A DNA stretch of 64,000 bases, taken from assembly GCA_937921735.1 (NCBI GenBank), contig CAKZTQ010000032.1, forward strand, positions 32,169-96,168, given 5' to 3'. Positions 18,751-29,339 of this stretch are shown here, one piece after another. The notes beneath the pieces are model-generated. The model did no database searches and was not told where the DNA came from. It saw only the letters and a program-made list of their open reading frames with translations. The stretch is from an uncultured archaeon (GTDB lineage Archaea; Hadarchaeota; Hadarchaeia; Hadarchaeales; Hadarchaeaceae). Made by a program: the position numbers and the translations under genes. Within the stretch, counting starts at the first letter, position 1, and each line of letters starts with the position of its first letter.

Positions 18751-20238
18751 CTTCTCTCGAACGACTTCACAAGCGTCTACTAGCGACTTTCCCCAACGCG
18801 CGGGGTCATCGAACAGAAGAACTTTTTCATATCGGTGTCCAAATCTTCGCAGGTAGCTTGAAAGAGAATCGACCACTGTTTGCTTTTGGCGTTCATCCAG
18901 CTCCTGCGGTACTTGAAATTGCCCAAGTGGGTAAACATCTTCAAGCTCCTCCGGCACCACGCCGAAAGGAGGTATCAACCTGACTAAGTGAGTTCGATCC
19001 GGATCTTCCAATTTCGGTCGCTCCTTCTCGAACGCGGGTACTATGGCCAAGATCGGCAAGGCAGGTGGTTCGTAGCGCTCCGCAAATCTTCGGATGTAGC
19101 GCACGACCTCCGGGCGATCTGCTGACTCGGGTCCCAGGTAAAAGAACGCGGATGGCTTGGTCACGGGATCGAAGCGTTCAATGAAATCGCGGTAGACCGC
19201 TAACCTGCGCAGGGCGTTCAAAAGCCTAGGATGGGCACGACATTTCATCTCCACGTATTCCAATAGTCGCCCCTCGACAATCGCTTGTCTTATCCTCCTG
19301 AGTTCTCCGAAGATAACGCTCAAATTATGTTTGGCCAACAACTTGACGCGCTCCTCCCGTGAGGCTCCTTTTATTTCGTCTAAAGTGTACTCGCTGCAGA
19401 TGGGACATTCGCAGGGCAAGTAGGCCAAGTCGTTCAACTTCAGCGTCTTGTCTGGCGTGATGTACCTGTCATCCTTCGCGTACAGTACGTAAGCGGCGGA
19501 ATCGAAAAGGTCGCAGCCCATCGCGACCGCTAGTGGCAACATCATGGGATGACCGGCGCCGAATAGGTGCGTCGGGCGTTCCGGTGGAAGGTTTTGTTTT
19601 GCGGTCATCACTAAATCCACGATTTCAGCATAGCGATATTCCTCGAGCAGCTCCACTGGGCTACCTATGGCATGTAGTTGATAATCCAATTTTCCGATCT
19701 CCCTCGCGCATTTCGCCACTAAGTCATAAAAGGTCCCGCCTTGGACGGGGCCACACCACGCCACCTTTGGGTTGGACCTGAGTCGGATGGCCTGCTTGGC
19801 TCGCTCCAGCGTTATCTCGACGGTCTCAGCCGCGCGTCCTCTGTCCACTCCTATGCCGGTTGGTATGTCCAGTATCGTCGCGATATCTGGGGCAATTGCA
19901 TCTTGGTAAAGCACGATCTCTTCCGGTCCAACATCGATCGTCCCGTAGCGTAAGATCTGATATCCCCCGCTATCCGTCATTATCGGACCATCGTAACGAA
20001 GTATCCTATGAACGCCTTGTCTTGTAGCCTTCTCGCCATAGTGACGTAGTATCAGATATGCGTTTGTTATCACGATCTCCGCTCCGAACTCCCGACGCAT
20101 CTCGCGAGGGGTCAGTACGATGTCCCTGGGATCTATCACTGGCATGAGCGTGGGAGTCGTCACCTCGCCGTGGGCCGTGGTGAGCTTACCGATTCTCCCC
20201 ATGCCGTCTCGGTGAAGTATTTGAAAAATTTTAACCAC
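18724..20238 (-). CDS. tgtA: Archaeosine tRNA-guanine transglycosylase
   Basis: MTDSGGYQ, CECPICSEY zinc motif, GAGHPMMLPLAVAMGCDLFDSA. Confidence 0.93.
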   Translation of the reverse strand: MVKIFQILHRDGMGRIGKLTTAHGEVTTPTLMPVIDPRDIVLTPREMRREFGAEIVITNAYLILRHYGEKATRQGVHRILRYDGPIMTDSGGYQILRYGTIDVGPEEIVLYQDAIAPDIATILDIPTGIGVDRGRAAETVEITLERAKQAIRLRSNPKVAWCGPVQGGTFYDLVAKCAREIGKLDYQLHAIGSPVELLEEYRYAEIVDLVMTAKQNLPPERPTHLFGAGHPMMLPLAVAMGCDLFDSAAYVLYAKDDRYITPDKTLKLNDLAYLPCECPICSEYTLDEIKGASREERVKLLAKHNLSVIFGELRRIRQAIVEGRLLEYVEMKCRAHPRLLNALRRLAVYRDFIERFDPVTKPSAFFYLGPESADRPEVVRYIRRFAERYEPPALPILAIVPAFEKERPKLEDPDRTHLVRLIPPFGVVPEELEDVYPLGQFQVPQELDERQKQTVVDSLSSYLRRFGHRYEKVLLFDDPARWGKSLVDACEVVREKLTVVTPTG

Positions 20239-20248
20239 CGTCGGCGAG

Positions 20249-21460
20249 CTAACAGAGCGGGATTTTCCCGTATGCTAAATCCATGCAAAACTTATCTATA
20301 TTTTCGAGCTCAGAGTTCATGATTTCCTCTATGTCCTCTCGGACCTCCTCGATGGTCACCCCTGGTTGTGGGATCACCTGTGCAATGGCGATGGCCGGTT
20401 GATCTATAGGTTGGCCTATTTTGCTCAGCAACCAAACGTAAACTTCTTCCAAGCCCGGCACCTGCTCGTATATTTTTTCTGCCATACGGTGCGTTAGAAC
20501 GTTGTAGATCTTGCCAACGTGGCTTATCGGATTTTTGCCTGTTGCGGCCTCGGAGCTCACGTGTCTGTTCAATGGGATCACACCGTTAACTCGGTTGCCC
20601 CTGCCGACTTGACCCGAATCAGCGCCATCCGCGCTTGTGCCTAGCACAGTTAGATAAATCCCGTCTACACCGCGTCCGGGTACATCTAACGTATTGAGGT
20701 GAATGGTAACTTTTTTGAAGTTTGCATTTTCTTCAACGAACGAGTTCAAGTTCTCGAGGACTTCTGATTTTTTCCTGAAATAATCATCTTCGCTTTCGAT
20801 AAACCTGTCAACGAAAGCTATTGAGATAGTCAAGTTCAACTCATCGTTTTTTCGAAATCCCATTACTTTTACATCCTCACCTGTTTCTTGGAACTCCTTT
20901 TTGAATTCCTTTGAATTTATGTATTTTTCTACCATGAGAACGAGTTTCTCGGTGTTGGTCATAGGCGCATAGCCAACCGCCGCGGATGTGTCGTTTGCGC
21001 TTAGGACCCTTCCTTTTCTCTTGAAGATATCCGTGAGCGCCGCCGATCCCGGTTTCAACTCAACTTGGTATCTCACGTGCTCCTCGGGGTCAACGAATCT
21101 GAGATTTTGCCTAAACCACTCCTTGGCAGCTTCGATGGCTATTTCCTCAACCGGGATGCTGATGCCCTCCACCTCACAGGTTGCCCTATCTCCGAATATC
21201 AAAAGCATGGGTTGTTTTACCGTCCCCCCTCCAAACTTGGTTTCGACTTCGCCGGCGACGAGCAGCGATTTATCGGCATTGTAATGCATTATCCTTCCAA
21301 ACTTTTTGAGGTATTCCATGTTCAACATTATGGAGACTCGATCTAAGATAGCATCGCAAATCGTATCTGGGTGCCCAAGACCTTTTCTTTCCACTATTTC
21401 AAATTTTTGTTTCTCCAGCGGCGTTTGTTTGAAATCCTCCACAATAATATTTCGGTCCAA
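20249..21460 (-). CDS. mat: Archaeal-type S-adenosylmethionine synthetase
   Basis: RNIIVEDF..VERKGLGHPDTICDAI; TTG start at 21460 favoured (TATA-like element lies just upstream of it). Confidence 0.9.
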   Translation of the reverse strand: MDRNIIVEDFKQTPLEKQKFEIVERKGLGHPDTICDAILDRVSIMLNMEYLKKFGRIMHYNADKSLLVAGEVETKFGGGTVKQPMLLIFGDRATCEVEGISIPVEEIAIEAAKEWFRQNLRFVDPEEHVRYQVELKPGSAALTDIFKRKGRVLSANDTSAAVGYAPMTNTEKLVLMVEKYINSKEFKKEFQETGEDVKVMGFRKNDELNLTISIAFVDRFIESEDDYFRKKSEVLENLNSFVEENANFKKVTIHLNTLDVPGRGVDGIYLTVLGTSADGADSGQVGRGNRVNGVIPLNRHVSSEAATGKNPISHVGKIYNVLTHRMAEKIYEQVPGLEEVYVWLLSKIGQPIDQPAIAIAQVIPQPGVTIEEVREDIEEIMNSELENIDKFCMDLAYGKIPLC

Positions 21461-21536
21461 ATCCGCACCCGCGGTTTTCGGTTCACTATTCAAATATTTA
21501 TAGGTTTTTCTGATAAATATAACTGATAGGAATGAC

Positions 21537-22115
21537 ATGCGCTTAATGAGGCCTACAGAGATACGTAACTTGCGCATTAAGCTAGGCTTGACGCAAGCAC
21601 AGCTCGCCGAGTTGGCGGGAGTGACCCAAGCCTACATAGCCAAAATCGAGGCGGGAATCGCCGATCCTAAGGTCTCAACGCTCGAGAGGATATTGACGGC
21701 GCTTGAGGGGGCGAAAGCCAAGAGGCGCATTACGGCGAGCCAAATAATGAACGCACCGATAATCTCAGTTAAACCTAACGATAAGGTCGAGAAGGCAATC
21801 CGACTGATGGAGTCCCACGACATATCTCAACTCCCGGTGCTGGAGGGCTCAACGCAAATAGGTTCGATATCGGAGGCGACGATCCTCCGCAAGATCGCTG
21901 AAGGCGAGGACATGTCCAAGCTTGTGCGAAGCGACGTCGAGGAGATCATGGAAGATCCGTTTCCGACCGTGGGCAGGGACGCGGATGTCGACACTATCTA
22001 CCACTTGCTCGAGCACAATCCCGCCGTCCTCATCGTTGACCGCAATAAGGCGATCGGGATAGTGACTAAGGCGGATGTGCTTAAGCTGGTGAACGAGTTC
22101 AAGAGGATCAAATAG
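21537..22115 (+). CDS. HTH (Xre-type) plus tandem CBS-domain regulator
   Basis: IRNLRIKLGLTQAQLAELAGVTQAYIAKIEAG; MNAPIISVKPNDKVEKAIRLM CBS repeats. Confidence 0.92.
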   Translation: MRLMRPTEIRNLRIKLGLTQAQLAELAGVTQAYIAKIEAGIADPKVSTLERILTALEGAKAKRRITASQIMNAPIISVKPNDKVEKAIRLMESHDISQLPVLEGSTQIGSISEATILRKIAEGEDMSKLVRSDVEEIMEDPFPTVGRDADVDTIYHLLEHNPAVLIVDRNKAIGIVTKADVLKLVNEFKRIK

Positions 22116-22146
22116 TTGATTACAATCAACGCGGTTTGTTAACCGC
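22115..22146. repeat. Two back-to-back 16-nt inverted repeats
   Basis: GTTGAT-TACA-ATCAAC immediately followed by GCGGTT-TGTT-AACCGC. Confidence 0.85.
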
Positions 22147-22196
22147 CCTGAAATGATTTATCCCCGGCGGTAATAGTAGAAACGGCGGTATAATCC

Positions 22197-22916
22197 ATGT
22201 TCAAGGACCCGATTAGGGAAAGGGTCGGGCGGTGGATAGCCGGGGACATAGCGCTGTCCGAGGACCCGGGCGGCGCCATAAAGCGATGGCGGGAGATCTT
22301 CGGCATGAGCCAGACCTCGCTCGCCGAAGTTTTGGGCATCTCCCCCTCCGTCATAAGCGACTACGAAGCCGGCAGGCGTAAATCCCCTGGCGTGGGGACG
22401 GTGAGGCGCATCGTCGAGGCTTTTGTCGAGTTCGACGAACAACACGGGGGGAAGGTGAAGAGGGCTTTTGCGCACATGTTTGGCACTCAACTACCGCCCG
22501 ACATCGTGCTAGACATCCGCGAGTTCAAGGAGCCAGTAGACGGGAGGACGATTTGTGAGGTCGTGGCGGGAGAGGTAGCGGCGAACGAAGAGCTGTTGGA
22601 TCAAAAACTCTTCGGTTACACCGTCATCGATAGTTACAAGGCGGTGCTGGGGCTCTCGGCAGACGAGTTCACGAGGCTGTATGGTCTGACGACTGAGAGG
22701 GCGCTCGTGTTTACGGGTGTCACGACTGGACGCTCGCCCATGGTCGCGATAAAGGTTATAGGCATCACACCCGGCATGGTGGTACTTCACGGGAGCCTTC
22801 AGACGGTTGACCCCTTGGGTATCAAAATAGCGGAAATCCTACGGATGCCGCTCGTCGTATCGAGGCTCCCATCAGTGAGCGATCTCATCGAGAAACTGCG
22901 CAAATGCGCGATTTGA
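22197..22916 (+). CDS. HTH transcriptional regulator upstream of mevalonate genes
   Basis: FGMSQTSLAEVLGISPSVISDYEAGRRKSPGVGTV HTH. Confidence 0.9.
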   Translation: MFKDPIRERVGRWIAGDIALSEDPGGAIKRWREIFGMSQTSLAEVLGISPSVISDYEAGRRKSPGVGTVRRIVEAFVEFDEQHGGKVKRAFAHMFGTQLPPDIVLDIREFKEPVDGRTICEVVAGEVAANEELLDQKLFGYTVIDSYKAVLGLSADEFTRLYGLTTERALVFTGVTTGRSPMVAIKVIGITPGMVVLHGSLQTVDPLGIKIAEILRMPLVVSRLPSVSDLIEKLRKCAI

Positions 22917-22918
22917 TA

Positions 22919-22930
22919 CGACGATCGTCG
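22919..22930. promoter_or_regulatory. 12-bp perfect palindrome CGACGATCGTCG upstream of the HMG-CoA synthase promoter
   Basis: Palindrome followed by an AAAATATTTA TATA-like element and then the mvaS start. Confidence 0.4.
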
Positions 22931-23012
22931 AAATAATTATAGACAATCGAAAAATATTTAATGTTCGCGCCAGACGATTAGCATAAATCTAGGAGGAGGA
23001 CGGCGAAAATTT

Positions 23013-24056
23013 ATGGATGTCGGAATTGTCGGTTACGGGGTCTATATCCCAAGATATCGGCTAAAGATAGAGGATATAGCCAAGGTATGGGGGGCCGACG
23101 CGGGGAGGGTAAAGCAGGGGCTGTTGGTGGAGGAGAAATCCGTCCCCGGACCGGACGAGGACACCGTCACCATCGCCGTGGAGGCGGCCAGAAACGCCAT
23201 GAGGCATGCGAGAATTAACCCCCAGGACATCGGCGCCATCTACGTCGGCTCCGAATCGCATCCGTACGCCGTTAAGCCCACCGCAACTATGGTTGCTGAG
23301 GCAATAGGGGCCACGCCTAACCTAACTGCGGCGGACTATGAGTTCGCCTGCAAGGCAGGCACGGCGGGCATCCAAACGTGCATGGGCATGGTCGAGGCGG
23401 GGATGATAAAATACGGCATGGCCATAGGCGCCGACACCGCCCAAGGTGCTCCCGGGGACCCACTCGAATACACCGCCGCAGCCGGTGGGGCAGCGTTCAT
23501 AATCGGAAAAAACGGGGGAGAGACGATTGCCGCGATAGAGGGGACCTGCTCTTATACCACGGACACCCCCGATTTCTGGCGTAGGGACATGCAACCATAC
23601 CCAAGGCACGGGGGGAGGTTCACGGGCAAGCCCGCCTACTTCAAGCATGTCCTCTCGGCAGCGGCGGCCCTTCTCCAGCAGCTACAGCTTAGGCCTCAGG
23701 ATTACTCGTATGTGGTATTTCATCAGCCGAACGGCAAGTTTCCGCTTCAGGCTGCCAAGGAGCTAGGTTTTTCAACAGAACAGGTGATGCCGGGGTTGCT
23801 TGTGACCAAGATAGGCAACACATATTCCGCGTCCACCTTACTTGGGTTAGCTGCCATTTTGGATCAAGCCAAGCCTGGCGAGAGGATCCTCGCCGTTTCT
23901 TATGGCTCAGGCGCCGGGAGCGATGCTATAAGCTTGCTAGTGAGGGACGCCATAGAGGAAAAGCGGAATTCGCCAAAGGTGTTGGACTACGTGAACAAGA
24001 AAATAATCATCGACTATAGCACCTACGCGAAGTTCAGGCGGCTGTTGGTGAAGTAG
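23013..24056 (+). CDS. mvaS: Hydroxymethylglutaryl-CoA synthase (archaeal)
   Basis: [32 protein letters not shown] active-site Cys; [11 protein letters not shown]. Confidence 0.93.
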   Translation: MDVGIVGYGVYIPRYRLKIEDIAKVWGADAGRVKQGLLVEEKSVPGPDEDTVTIAVEAARNAMRHARINPQDIGAIYVGSESHPYAVKPTATMVAEAIGATPNLTAADYEFACKAGTAGIQTCMGMVEAGMIKYGMAIGADTAQGAPGDPLEYTAAAGGAAFIIGKNGGETIAAIEGTCSYTTDTPDFWRRDMQPYPRHGGRFTGKPAYFKHVLSAAAALLQQLQLRPQDYSYVVFHQPNGKFPLQAAKELGFSTEQVMPGLLVTKIGNTYSASTLLGLAAILDQAKPGERILAVSYGSGAGSDAISLLVRDAIEEKRNSPKVLDYVNKKIIIDYSTYAKFRRLLVK

Positions 24057-25220
24057 ATGAGAGAAGTGGCGATAATAGGGGTGGGACTAACCAAGTTCGG
24101 CGAGCTTTGGGACGTTTCGTTCAGGCAGATGATCGTCGAGGCCGGTGCCCAAGCCATAGAGGATGCCAACGTGGACGGCAAACAAATCGACGCGATGTAC
24201 GTGGGAAATATGTCCGCCGGTCAATTCATTCGCCAGGAGCACGTGGCCTCGCTCATCGCCGACCACGCTGGCTTGGTGCCAATACCGTGTACTAGAGTAG
24301 AGGGCGCCTGTGCCTCCGGCGGGCTTGCCCTGCGTCAGGCGTTCATAGCCGTGGCCTCAGGGATCCACGACATAGTGGTGGCGGCCGGAATAGAGAAAAT
24401 GACGGATATCTTGACAGAGCAGACCACCGAGGCGCTCGCGACGGCCGCGGACCAAGAGTGGGAGGCGCAGATAGGTGCCACGTTCCCGGGACTCTACGCC
24501 CTCATGGCGAGGCGCCACATGTACGAGTACGGCACGACGGAGGAGCAGATGGCCATGGTCGCGGTTAAAAACCATCACAACGCCTGCTTCAACCCGTGCG
24601 CGCAGTACCACATGAAGATAACCGTCGAAGATGTTTTGAACTCCGCACCCGTTACCTATCCGCTCAAGCTGCTCGATTGCTCGCCCATCACCGACGGTGC
24701 TGCATGCGTTATCCTCGCCCCAGCTGAAAAGGCGAGGCGATTCACTGACACGCCAATCTTGATCGCGGGAAGTGGGCAGGCTAGCGATACCATTTCTCTA
24801 CACGATAGACCGACGTTGACAGGCATAAGGGCGACGACCGAGGCAGCGAGGGTCGCTTACAAGATGGCCGGCGTAGGGCCACGAGACATAGACCTCGCGG
24901 AGGTCCACGATTGCTTCACGATAGCCGAGATAATGGCGATAGAGGACCTGGGCTTCTGCAAGAAGGGCGAGGGTGGCAGGGTCACCGAGCAGGGTGAGAC
25001 AGCGCTTGGGGGGAGGATACCCATCAACACGAGCGGTGGCCTGAAGGGCAAAGGGCACCCCGTCGGTGCAACCGGCATCGCTCAGGCCGTCGAGATCGTG
25101 CAACAGCTCCGAGGCGAGGCCGGCAAGAGGCAGGTAGAGGGTGCGGAAATCGGTCTCACCCATAATGTGGGTGGAACAGGCGGTACCGCGGTCGTGCACA
25201 TATTTAAGAGGGGTGACTAG
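24057..25220 (+). CDS. Acetyl-CoA acetyltransferase / thiolase
   Basis: [35 protein letters not shown]. Confidence 0.93.
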   Translation: MREVAIIGVGLTKFGELWDVSFRQMIVEAGAQAIEDANVDGKQIDAMYVGNMSAGQFIRQEHVASLIADHAGLVPIPCTRVEGACASGGLALRQAFIAVASGIHDIVVAAGIEKMTDILTEQTTEALATAADQEWEAQIGATFPGLYALMARRHMYEYGTTEEQMAMVAVKNHHNACFNPCAQYHMKITVEDVLNSAPVTYPLKLLDCSPITDGAACVILAPAEKARRFTDTPILIAGSGQASDTISLHDRPTLTGIRATTEAARVAYKMAGVGPRDIDLAEVHDCFTIAEIMAIEDLGFCKKGEGGRVTEQGETALGGRIPINTSGGLKGKGHPVGATGIAQAVEIVQQLRGEAGKRQVEGAEIGLTHNVGGTGGTAVVHIFKRGD

Positions 25221-25613
25221 GTGGGCGTTCCAAGGTTTTGGCGGGAGATACCCAATCGCTACAACTTGATCGGCACTAAGTGTAAGAACTGCAATAAGGT
25301 TTTCTTCCCGCCACGCTACATCTGCCCGAATTGCAGGCGCGTCGGCAAGCTTGAGCCGTACAAGCTGAAGGGGCGCGGCAAGATCTACTCCTATACCATT
25401 ACATACGTGCCATCGAACGGCTTTGAGGACCAAGTGCCCTACGTGCTGGCGATAGTTGAGCTCGAGGATGGACCGAAGATTACGACACAAGTCACGGACT
25501 GCGATCCGAACGACATCAAAATAGGCGATGAGGTGGAAATAGTTTTCAGGCGGATGGGCGAGGAAGGAGAAGAAGGAGTAATTTACTACGGGTACAAGGC
25601 GAGGAAAATCTAA
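25221..25613 (+). CDS. DUF35 OB-fold/zinc-ribbon acyl-CoA-associated protein
   Basis: GTKCKNCNKVFFPPRYICPNCR; contiguous with the thiolase gene. Confidence 0.92.
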   Translation: MGVPRFWREIPNRYNLIGTKCKNCNKVFFPPRYICPNCRRVGKLEPYKLKGRGKIYSYTITYVPSNGFEDQVPYVLAIVELEDGPKITTQVTDCDPNDIKIGDEVEIVFRRMGEEGEEGVIYYGYKARKI

Positions 25614-25622
25614 ACTGACCGA

Positions 25623-26378
25623 TCATACCCGTCGCGCGAAGGTCAGGTATCCGGTATGAGCGATCATTCGAGTCTTCGGCCTCGTGCTGCCTGGTTTGAC
25701 CTCGAATTCCCTGACCAGGCATTCTATGGTTTGGTAGTTGACGAAGCTATAATTGGGCAGTTCCGCGTGTAGCCTCTGAATGTGCTCGATGCATGGGGAG
25801 AAGACCGCGAGGTAACCCCCTGGCTTAAGTGCCGCTTCAGCATGGGGTAATACCCGCTCGGGCTGGGGCAAATCTAGCGCAACGAGGTCAACGTCTCGTT
25901 CCTCTATTCCCTCGTAGATATCTTTGAGCTTTATCGTCACGATATCGCTCAGCCCGGCCGAGCGGATGTTGTCCTCGGCTAATCGAGCGAAGTCCTCCCT
26001 GACCTCGTAGCTTATCACTCGGCCGTTCGGCCTCACCAGATTTGCTAAAAACATCGCCAGCGCCCCCGAGCCGGCCCCCGCGTCCACCACGATATCGCCA
26101 GGGCCTAGCCCAGTGTAAGCGATTATCTGCGCCGCGTCCTTTGGGAGCACTATCTGAGGGGCGCGTTTCATCTTCTGCAAAAAGTCCGTGATTCTTGGCC
26201 GCAAAAGTACGAACTCTTTGCCGGTGTGCGATTTCAACCTCTCGCCTGGTTTTTTGCCGATCGCGGCGCCGAGGTCGATGGCACCTAAATCGGTATGTAG
26301 TTGTCTGGGCTCCGCTGCGACGAGATATTTTCTGCCTCTTTCATCGATCAGTATTACCTTCTCTCCCCTTTGGATCAT
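25623..26378 (-). CDS. trmI: tRNA (adenine-58-N1) methyltransferase TrmI
   Basis: GDIVVDAGAGSGALAMFLA, DLVALDLPQPERVL. Confidence 0.9.
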   Translation of the reverse strand: MIQRGEKVILIDERGRKYLVAAEPRQLHTDLGAIDLGAAIGKKPGERLKSHTGKEFVLLRPRITDFLQKMKRAPQIVLPKDAAQIIAYTGLGPGDIVVDAGAGSGALAMFLANLVRPNGRVISYEVREDFARLAEDNIRSAGLSDIVTIKLKDIYEGIEERDVDLVALDLPQPERVLPHAEAALKPGGYLAVFSPCIEHIQRLHAELPNYSFVNYQTIECLVREFEVKPGSTRPKTRMIAHTGYLTFARRV

Positions 26379-26441
26379 CCAATCGCCAATTTTGTTGTCG
26401 AGCTTATATATCCCCTGTTAAACGTTGGATAAGGGGGCGTC

Positions 26442-27332
26442 ATGCGCATGAGTTTGCCGTTCCTCTACATGCGGCCGCGGCAAATGATCGCCATACCCGC
26501 GATCCTTTCCGTCATCTTCTTGATCGCAATTTTGATTCGTGGGGTTCCCATTGGCATGGAGTTCACCGGTGGCACGTTGGTCAGGATTCGCGGGCTTGAT
26601 GATCGGCCCGACCTTTCGATGGTCGAGCCTGCGGTTGAGAATTTTTTAGGCTCGAAGATATATCTCAAGATAACTGAGGACCGCACCCGTCAAACTGGAA
26701 GGTTTGGATTGGACTTGGAGACCAGCAAGGTGTTGAGCGAGGAGGAAAAGGTCGAGCTTCAGAAGTTTTTGGAGAAGAAATTTGGCATAACGGGGAACTA
26801 CGGCGCGGAATGGTTTGGTTCTATACTCACGGGCATCTATCGAGAGCAAGCGCGTCGGGCGATAATTGCTGCGATCATCGCGATGGCCATCATCATCTTC
26901 ATCGCGTTTAGGCGCAAGGTGGTGGTCGGTGCCATCCTCCTTTGCCTAGGCCTTGACATGCTCGGGACACTTGGATGCATGGCGATATTTGGAGTTCCCC
27001 TCACCTTGGCATCGATCGCTGGACTCCTGATGCTCATAGGTTATGCCGTCGATACCAATATCCTGCTGTCGGTTCAAACCGTGAAGCGCTTGGGAGGTGA
27101 GGTAAGGGAACGGATCCTCACCGCCATGAAAACTGGGCTGATGATGAGCGGCACCACAGCGCTGGCGATGATCATCATTAATGTCATCACCGTTGCTCCG
27201 GCCCTCTACCAGCTCTCCGCGGTTCTTATATTCGGTATCTTGGTCGACATCGTCAACACTTGGTTCTTGAACGCAGGGATTTTGTTGTGGCATTCAAGCC
27301 GAATTAAGGAGGAGTTCTATGTCAGCGAGTAG
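26442..27332 (+). CDS. secF: Protein translocase subunit SecF
   Basis: GVPIGMEFTGGTLVRI and C-terminal SecD/F TM block with LIGYAVDTNILL. Confidence 0.92.
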   Translation: MRMSLPFLYMRPRQMIAIPAILSVIFLIAILIRGVPIGMEFTGGTLVRIRGLDDRPDLSMVEPAVENFLGSKIYLKITEDRTRQTGRFGLDLETSKVLSEEEKVELQKFLEKKFGITGNYGAEWFGSILTGIYREQARRAIIAAIIAMAIIIFIAFRRKVVVGAILLCLGLDMLGTLGCMAIFGVPLTLASIAGLLMLIGYAVDTNILLSVQTVKRLGGEVRERILTAMKTGLMMSGTTALAMIIINVITVAPALYQLSAVLIFGILVDIVNTWFLNAGILLWHSSRIKEEFYVSE

Positions 27333-29052
27333 GGACTGGCACATTTGGTTGCTCGTGCTCGTTACATTGTTTTCGGCGATGTTGCTCATAAGGCCGGGTA
27401 TAAAATACGGGGTAGACATCGCCGGCGGATCTAGGATAACTTTGCGGTTGGAGGCATCTCACGTTACCATCAAAATAGAGGATTTGTCCAAGTTGGACAA
27501 CCTCGTCAGAACGCTCGAGGACAACTTGCTTTCGACGGTCAAGGTAGTGGCCTACAACGAAAACGTAAAACAGATCACGCTGGAAGTGGGCAGGGCTGTG
27601 ACCGAGGACATGATATCAGGCATCATCGACAACCTTGGACAGCTCGTTGGGCTCGAGGAAAATAAGGTCAGCGATGAAACACGCGACGAGATCATGCATA
27701 TACTTCAAGCTAGGGTGGATCCGTACGGTACAATTGGGGCCCAGTTCAAGCCGCTCGGGATGAACTTCATCCTTTTTGAAATATCAGGCATCGAGCCAGA
27801 AAGGGCCAAGGAACTGCTCGGGAGGCAAGGCATGCTGGAGGCGTTCGTGGACAACACGCTCGTCTTGAGGGGGGGAGACATCTTGCGCGTGGGCCTGATC
27901 AGGATCGAGCTAGAAGCTGGAGGATATAAGTACCATGTCCCGTTTGAGATTTCGGAGGATGGCGCTCGGAGATTCGCGCAAGCATCCGTTGGAAAGGCCG
28001 GCCATTGCTTGGCGATTTACTTAGATCGTCCGGACGATGCAGTTTTGATCTTTAATAGACAGCTCTTGGGAGAGCTGGAGGCCTTTACCTACGACGAGAA
28101 CTTGAGGGTATTCATCCACCGCACCGGCGGATTTCCGGTCATGGTCCCTGCGGCGGCAGTGACTCCAGGGTCGCTGGAGGTAGAGGTTCTAGAATTTCTG
28201 CAGAAACAGCGCGAGTCCGCGATTCGGGCGATTTTTTTGGGTGAAGAAAAGGACTTTTCTCCAGTGATTGTTGATAAAATAAGGGAGCTTTTTTCGATCG
28301 TTGAGAGCATACCGAGACCCGCGGATCAAATAGCAGACGAATGGGTGCGCCGAGCCTGTGGATTAGAATCTTGGCCACAAATTCAAGCGGATATCGCCGG
28401 AAAAGCGGTGACGAACGTCGAGATAACCGGCGTTCGAAGTTCTAGGGATGATGCGGAAAGGGACGCGAGGGATCTGCAAATATTGTTGTCTCAAAGATTG
28501 CCAGTAAAAATCTCGTTTGAAGGGGAGACGGCGATCGAACCGAGACTAGGCGCCGAAATAAAGGGCGAGGCCATGAGGGCTGCGGTGGGGGCGATCGTCG
28601 GCATTTGGGCGATGCTTTACATCCGCTATAGACGCCTTAGGATCGCTGTAGCCATCGTCGGAACGATGCTGTGTGAAGTGATTATTACGTTGGGGCTGGC
28701 TTCCGCGATTCGCTGGACGATTGGTTTGCCGGAGATAGGTGGGTTGATCGCGGTCATAGGCAGCGGCGTCGATCATCAAATAGTCATCACCGATGAAATC
28801 TTGAGAGGAGTGGCACCTCAGGCGAAAAAGGTGAGCATCAGAGGTCGGATCGGTAGGGCCTTCTCGGTGATTTTTGCTGCAGCTGCGACGACCATCGCGG
28901 CGATGGTATGCTTGGCATCGCTCGGCTTTGGTGTGATGAGGGGCTTCGCTCTGGTAACGATCATCGGCGTGTTATCTGCGGTTCTAGTCACCCGCCCGGC
29001 TTATGCTAGACTGATCAGCGCATCGTTGGCGAAGGAACTTAGCGAGGGTTAG
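27319..29052 (+). CDS. secD: Protein translocase subunit SecD
   Basis: IKYGVDIAGGSRITLRLE; GGLIAVIGSGVDHQIVITDEI. Confidence 0.92.
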   Translation: MSASRDWHIWLLVLVTLFSAMLLIRPGIKYGVDIAGGSRITLRLEASHVTIKIEDLSKLDNLVRTLEDNLLSTVKVVAYNENVKQITLEVGRAVTEDMISGIIDNLGQLVGLEENKVSDETRDEIMHILQARVDPYGTIGAQFKPLGMNFILFEISGIEPERAKELLGRQGMLEAFVDNTLVLRGGDILRVGLIRIELEAGGYKYHVPFEISEDGARRFAQASVGKAGHCLAIYLDRPDDAVLIFNRQLLGELEAFTYDENLRVFIHRTGGFPVMVPAAAVTPGSLEVEVLEFLQKQRESAIRAIFLGEEKDFSPVIVDKIRELFSIVESIPRPADQIADEWVRRACGLESWPQIQADIAGKAVTNVEITGVRSSRDDAERDARDLQILLSQRLPVKISFEGETAIEPRLGAEIKGEAMRAAVGAIVGIWAMLYIRYRRLRIAVAIVGTMLCEVIITLGLASAIRWTIGLPEIGGLIAVIGSGVDHQIVITDEILRGVAPQAKKVSIRGRIGRAFSVIFAAAATTIAAMVCLASLGFGVMRGFALVTIIGVLSAVLVTRPAYARLISASLAKELSEG

Positions 29053-29339
29053 CTGCTTAAAATTAGGCCCGCCGATATGGCTGCGAATGTCGCCATGGCC
29101 GCTACGAGGCATAAAAACTTCCTTCCTATCCCGAGTAAATCTAACACCGGTTTTGAGGTCGCATAAACTGCCGCCGCGCAGATGAAATAGAACCAAAGGA
29201 CCACTGCGGATACCATCAACAATGGAAATTTCAACAGGAGTAAGATGAATGCGATGAAGCCAGCTGCGCACGCCGCTAAAGCTAGTGGGTAGAAAAGGAC
29301 CAACAGTAGGACTCTCTCCCTAGTAGTCATGTCCGTCAC
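29049..29339 (-). CDS. Small membrane protein
   Basis: 96 aa, hydrophobic. Confidence 0.5.
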   Translation of the reverse strand: MTDMTTRERVLLLVLFYPLALAACAAGFIAFILLLLKFPLLMVSAVVLWFYFICAAAVYATSKPVLDLLGIGRKFLCLVAAMATFAAISAGLILSS

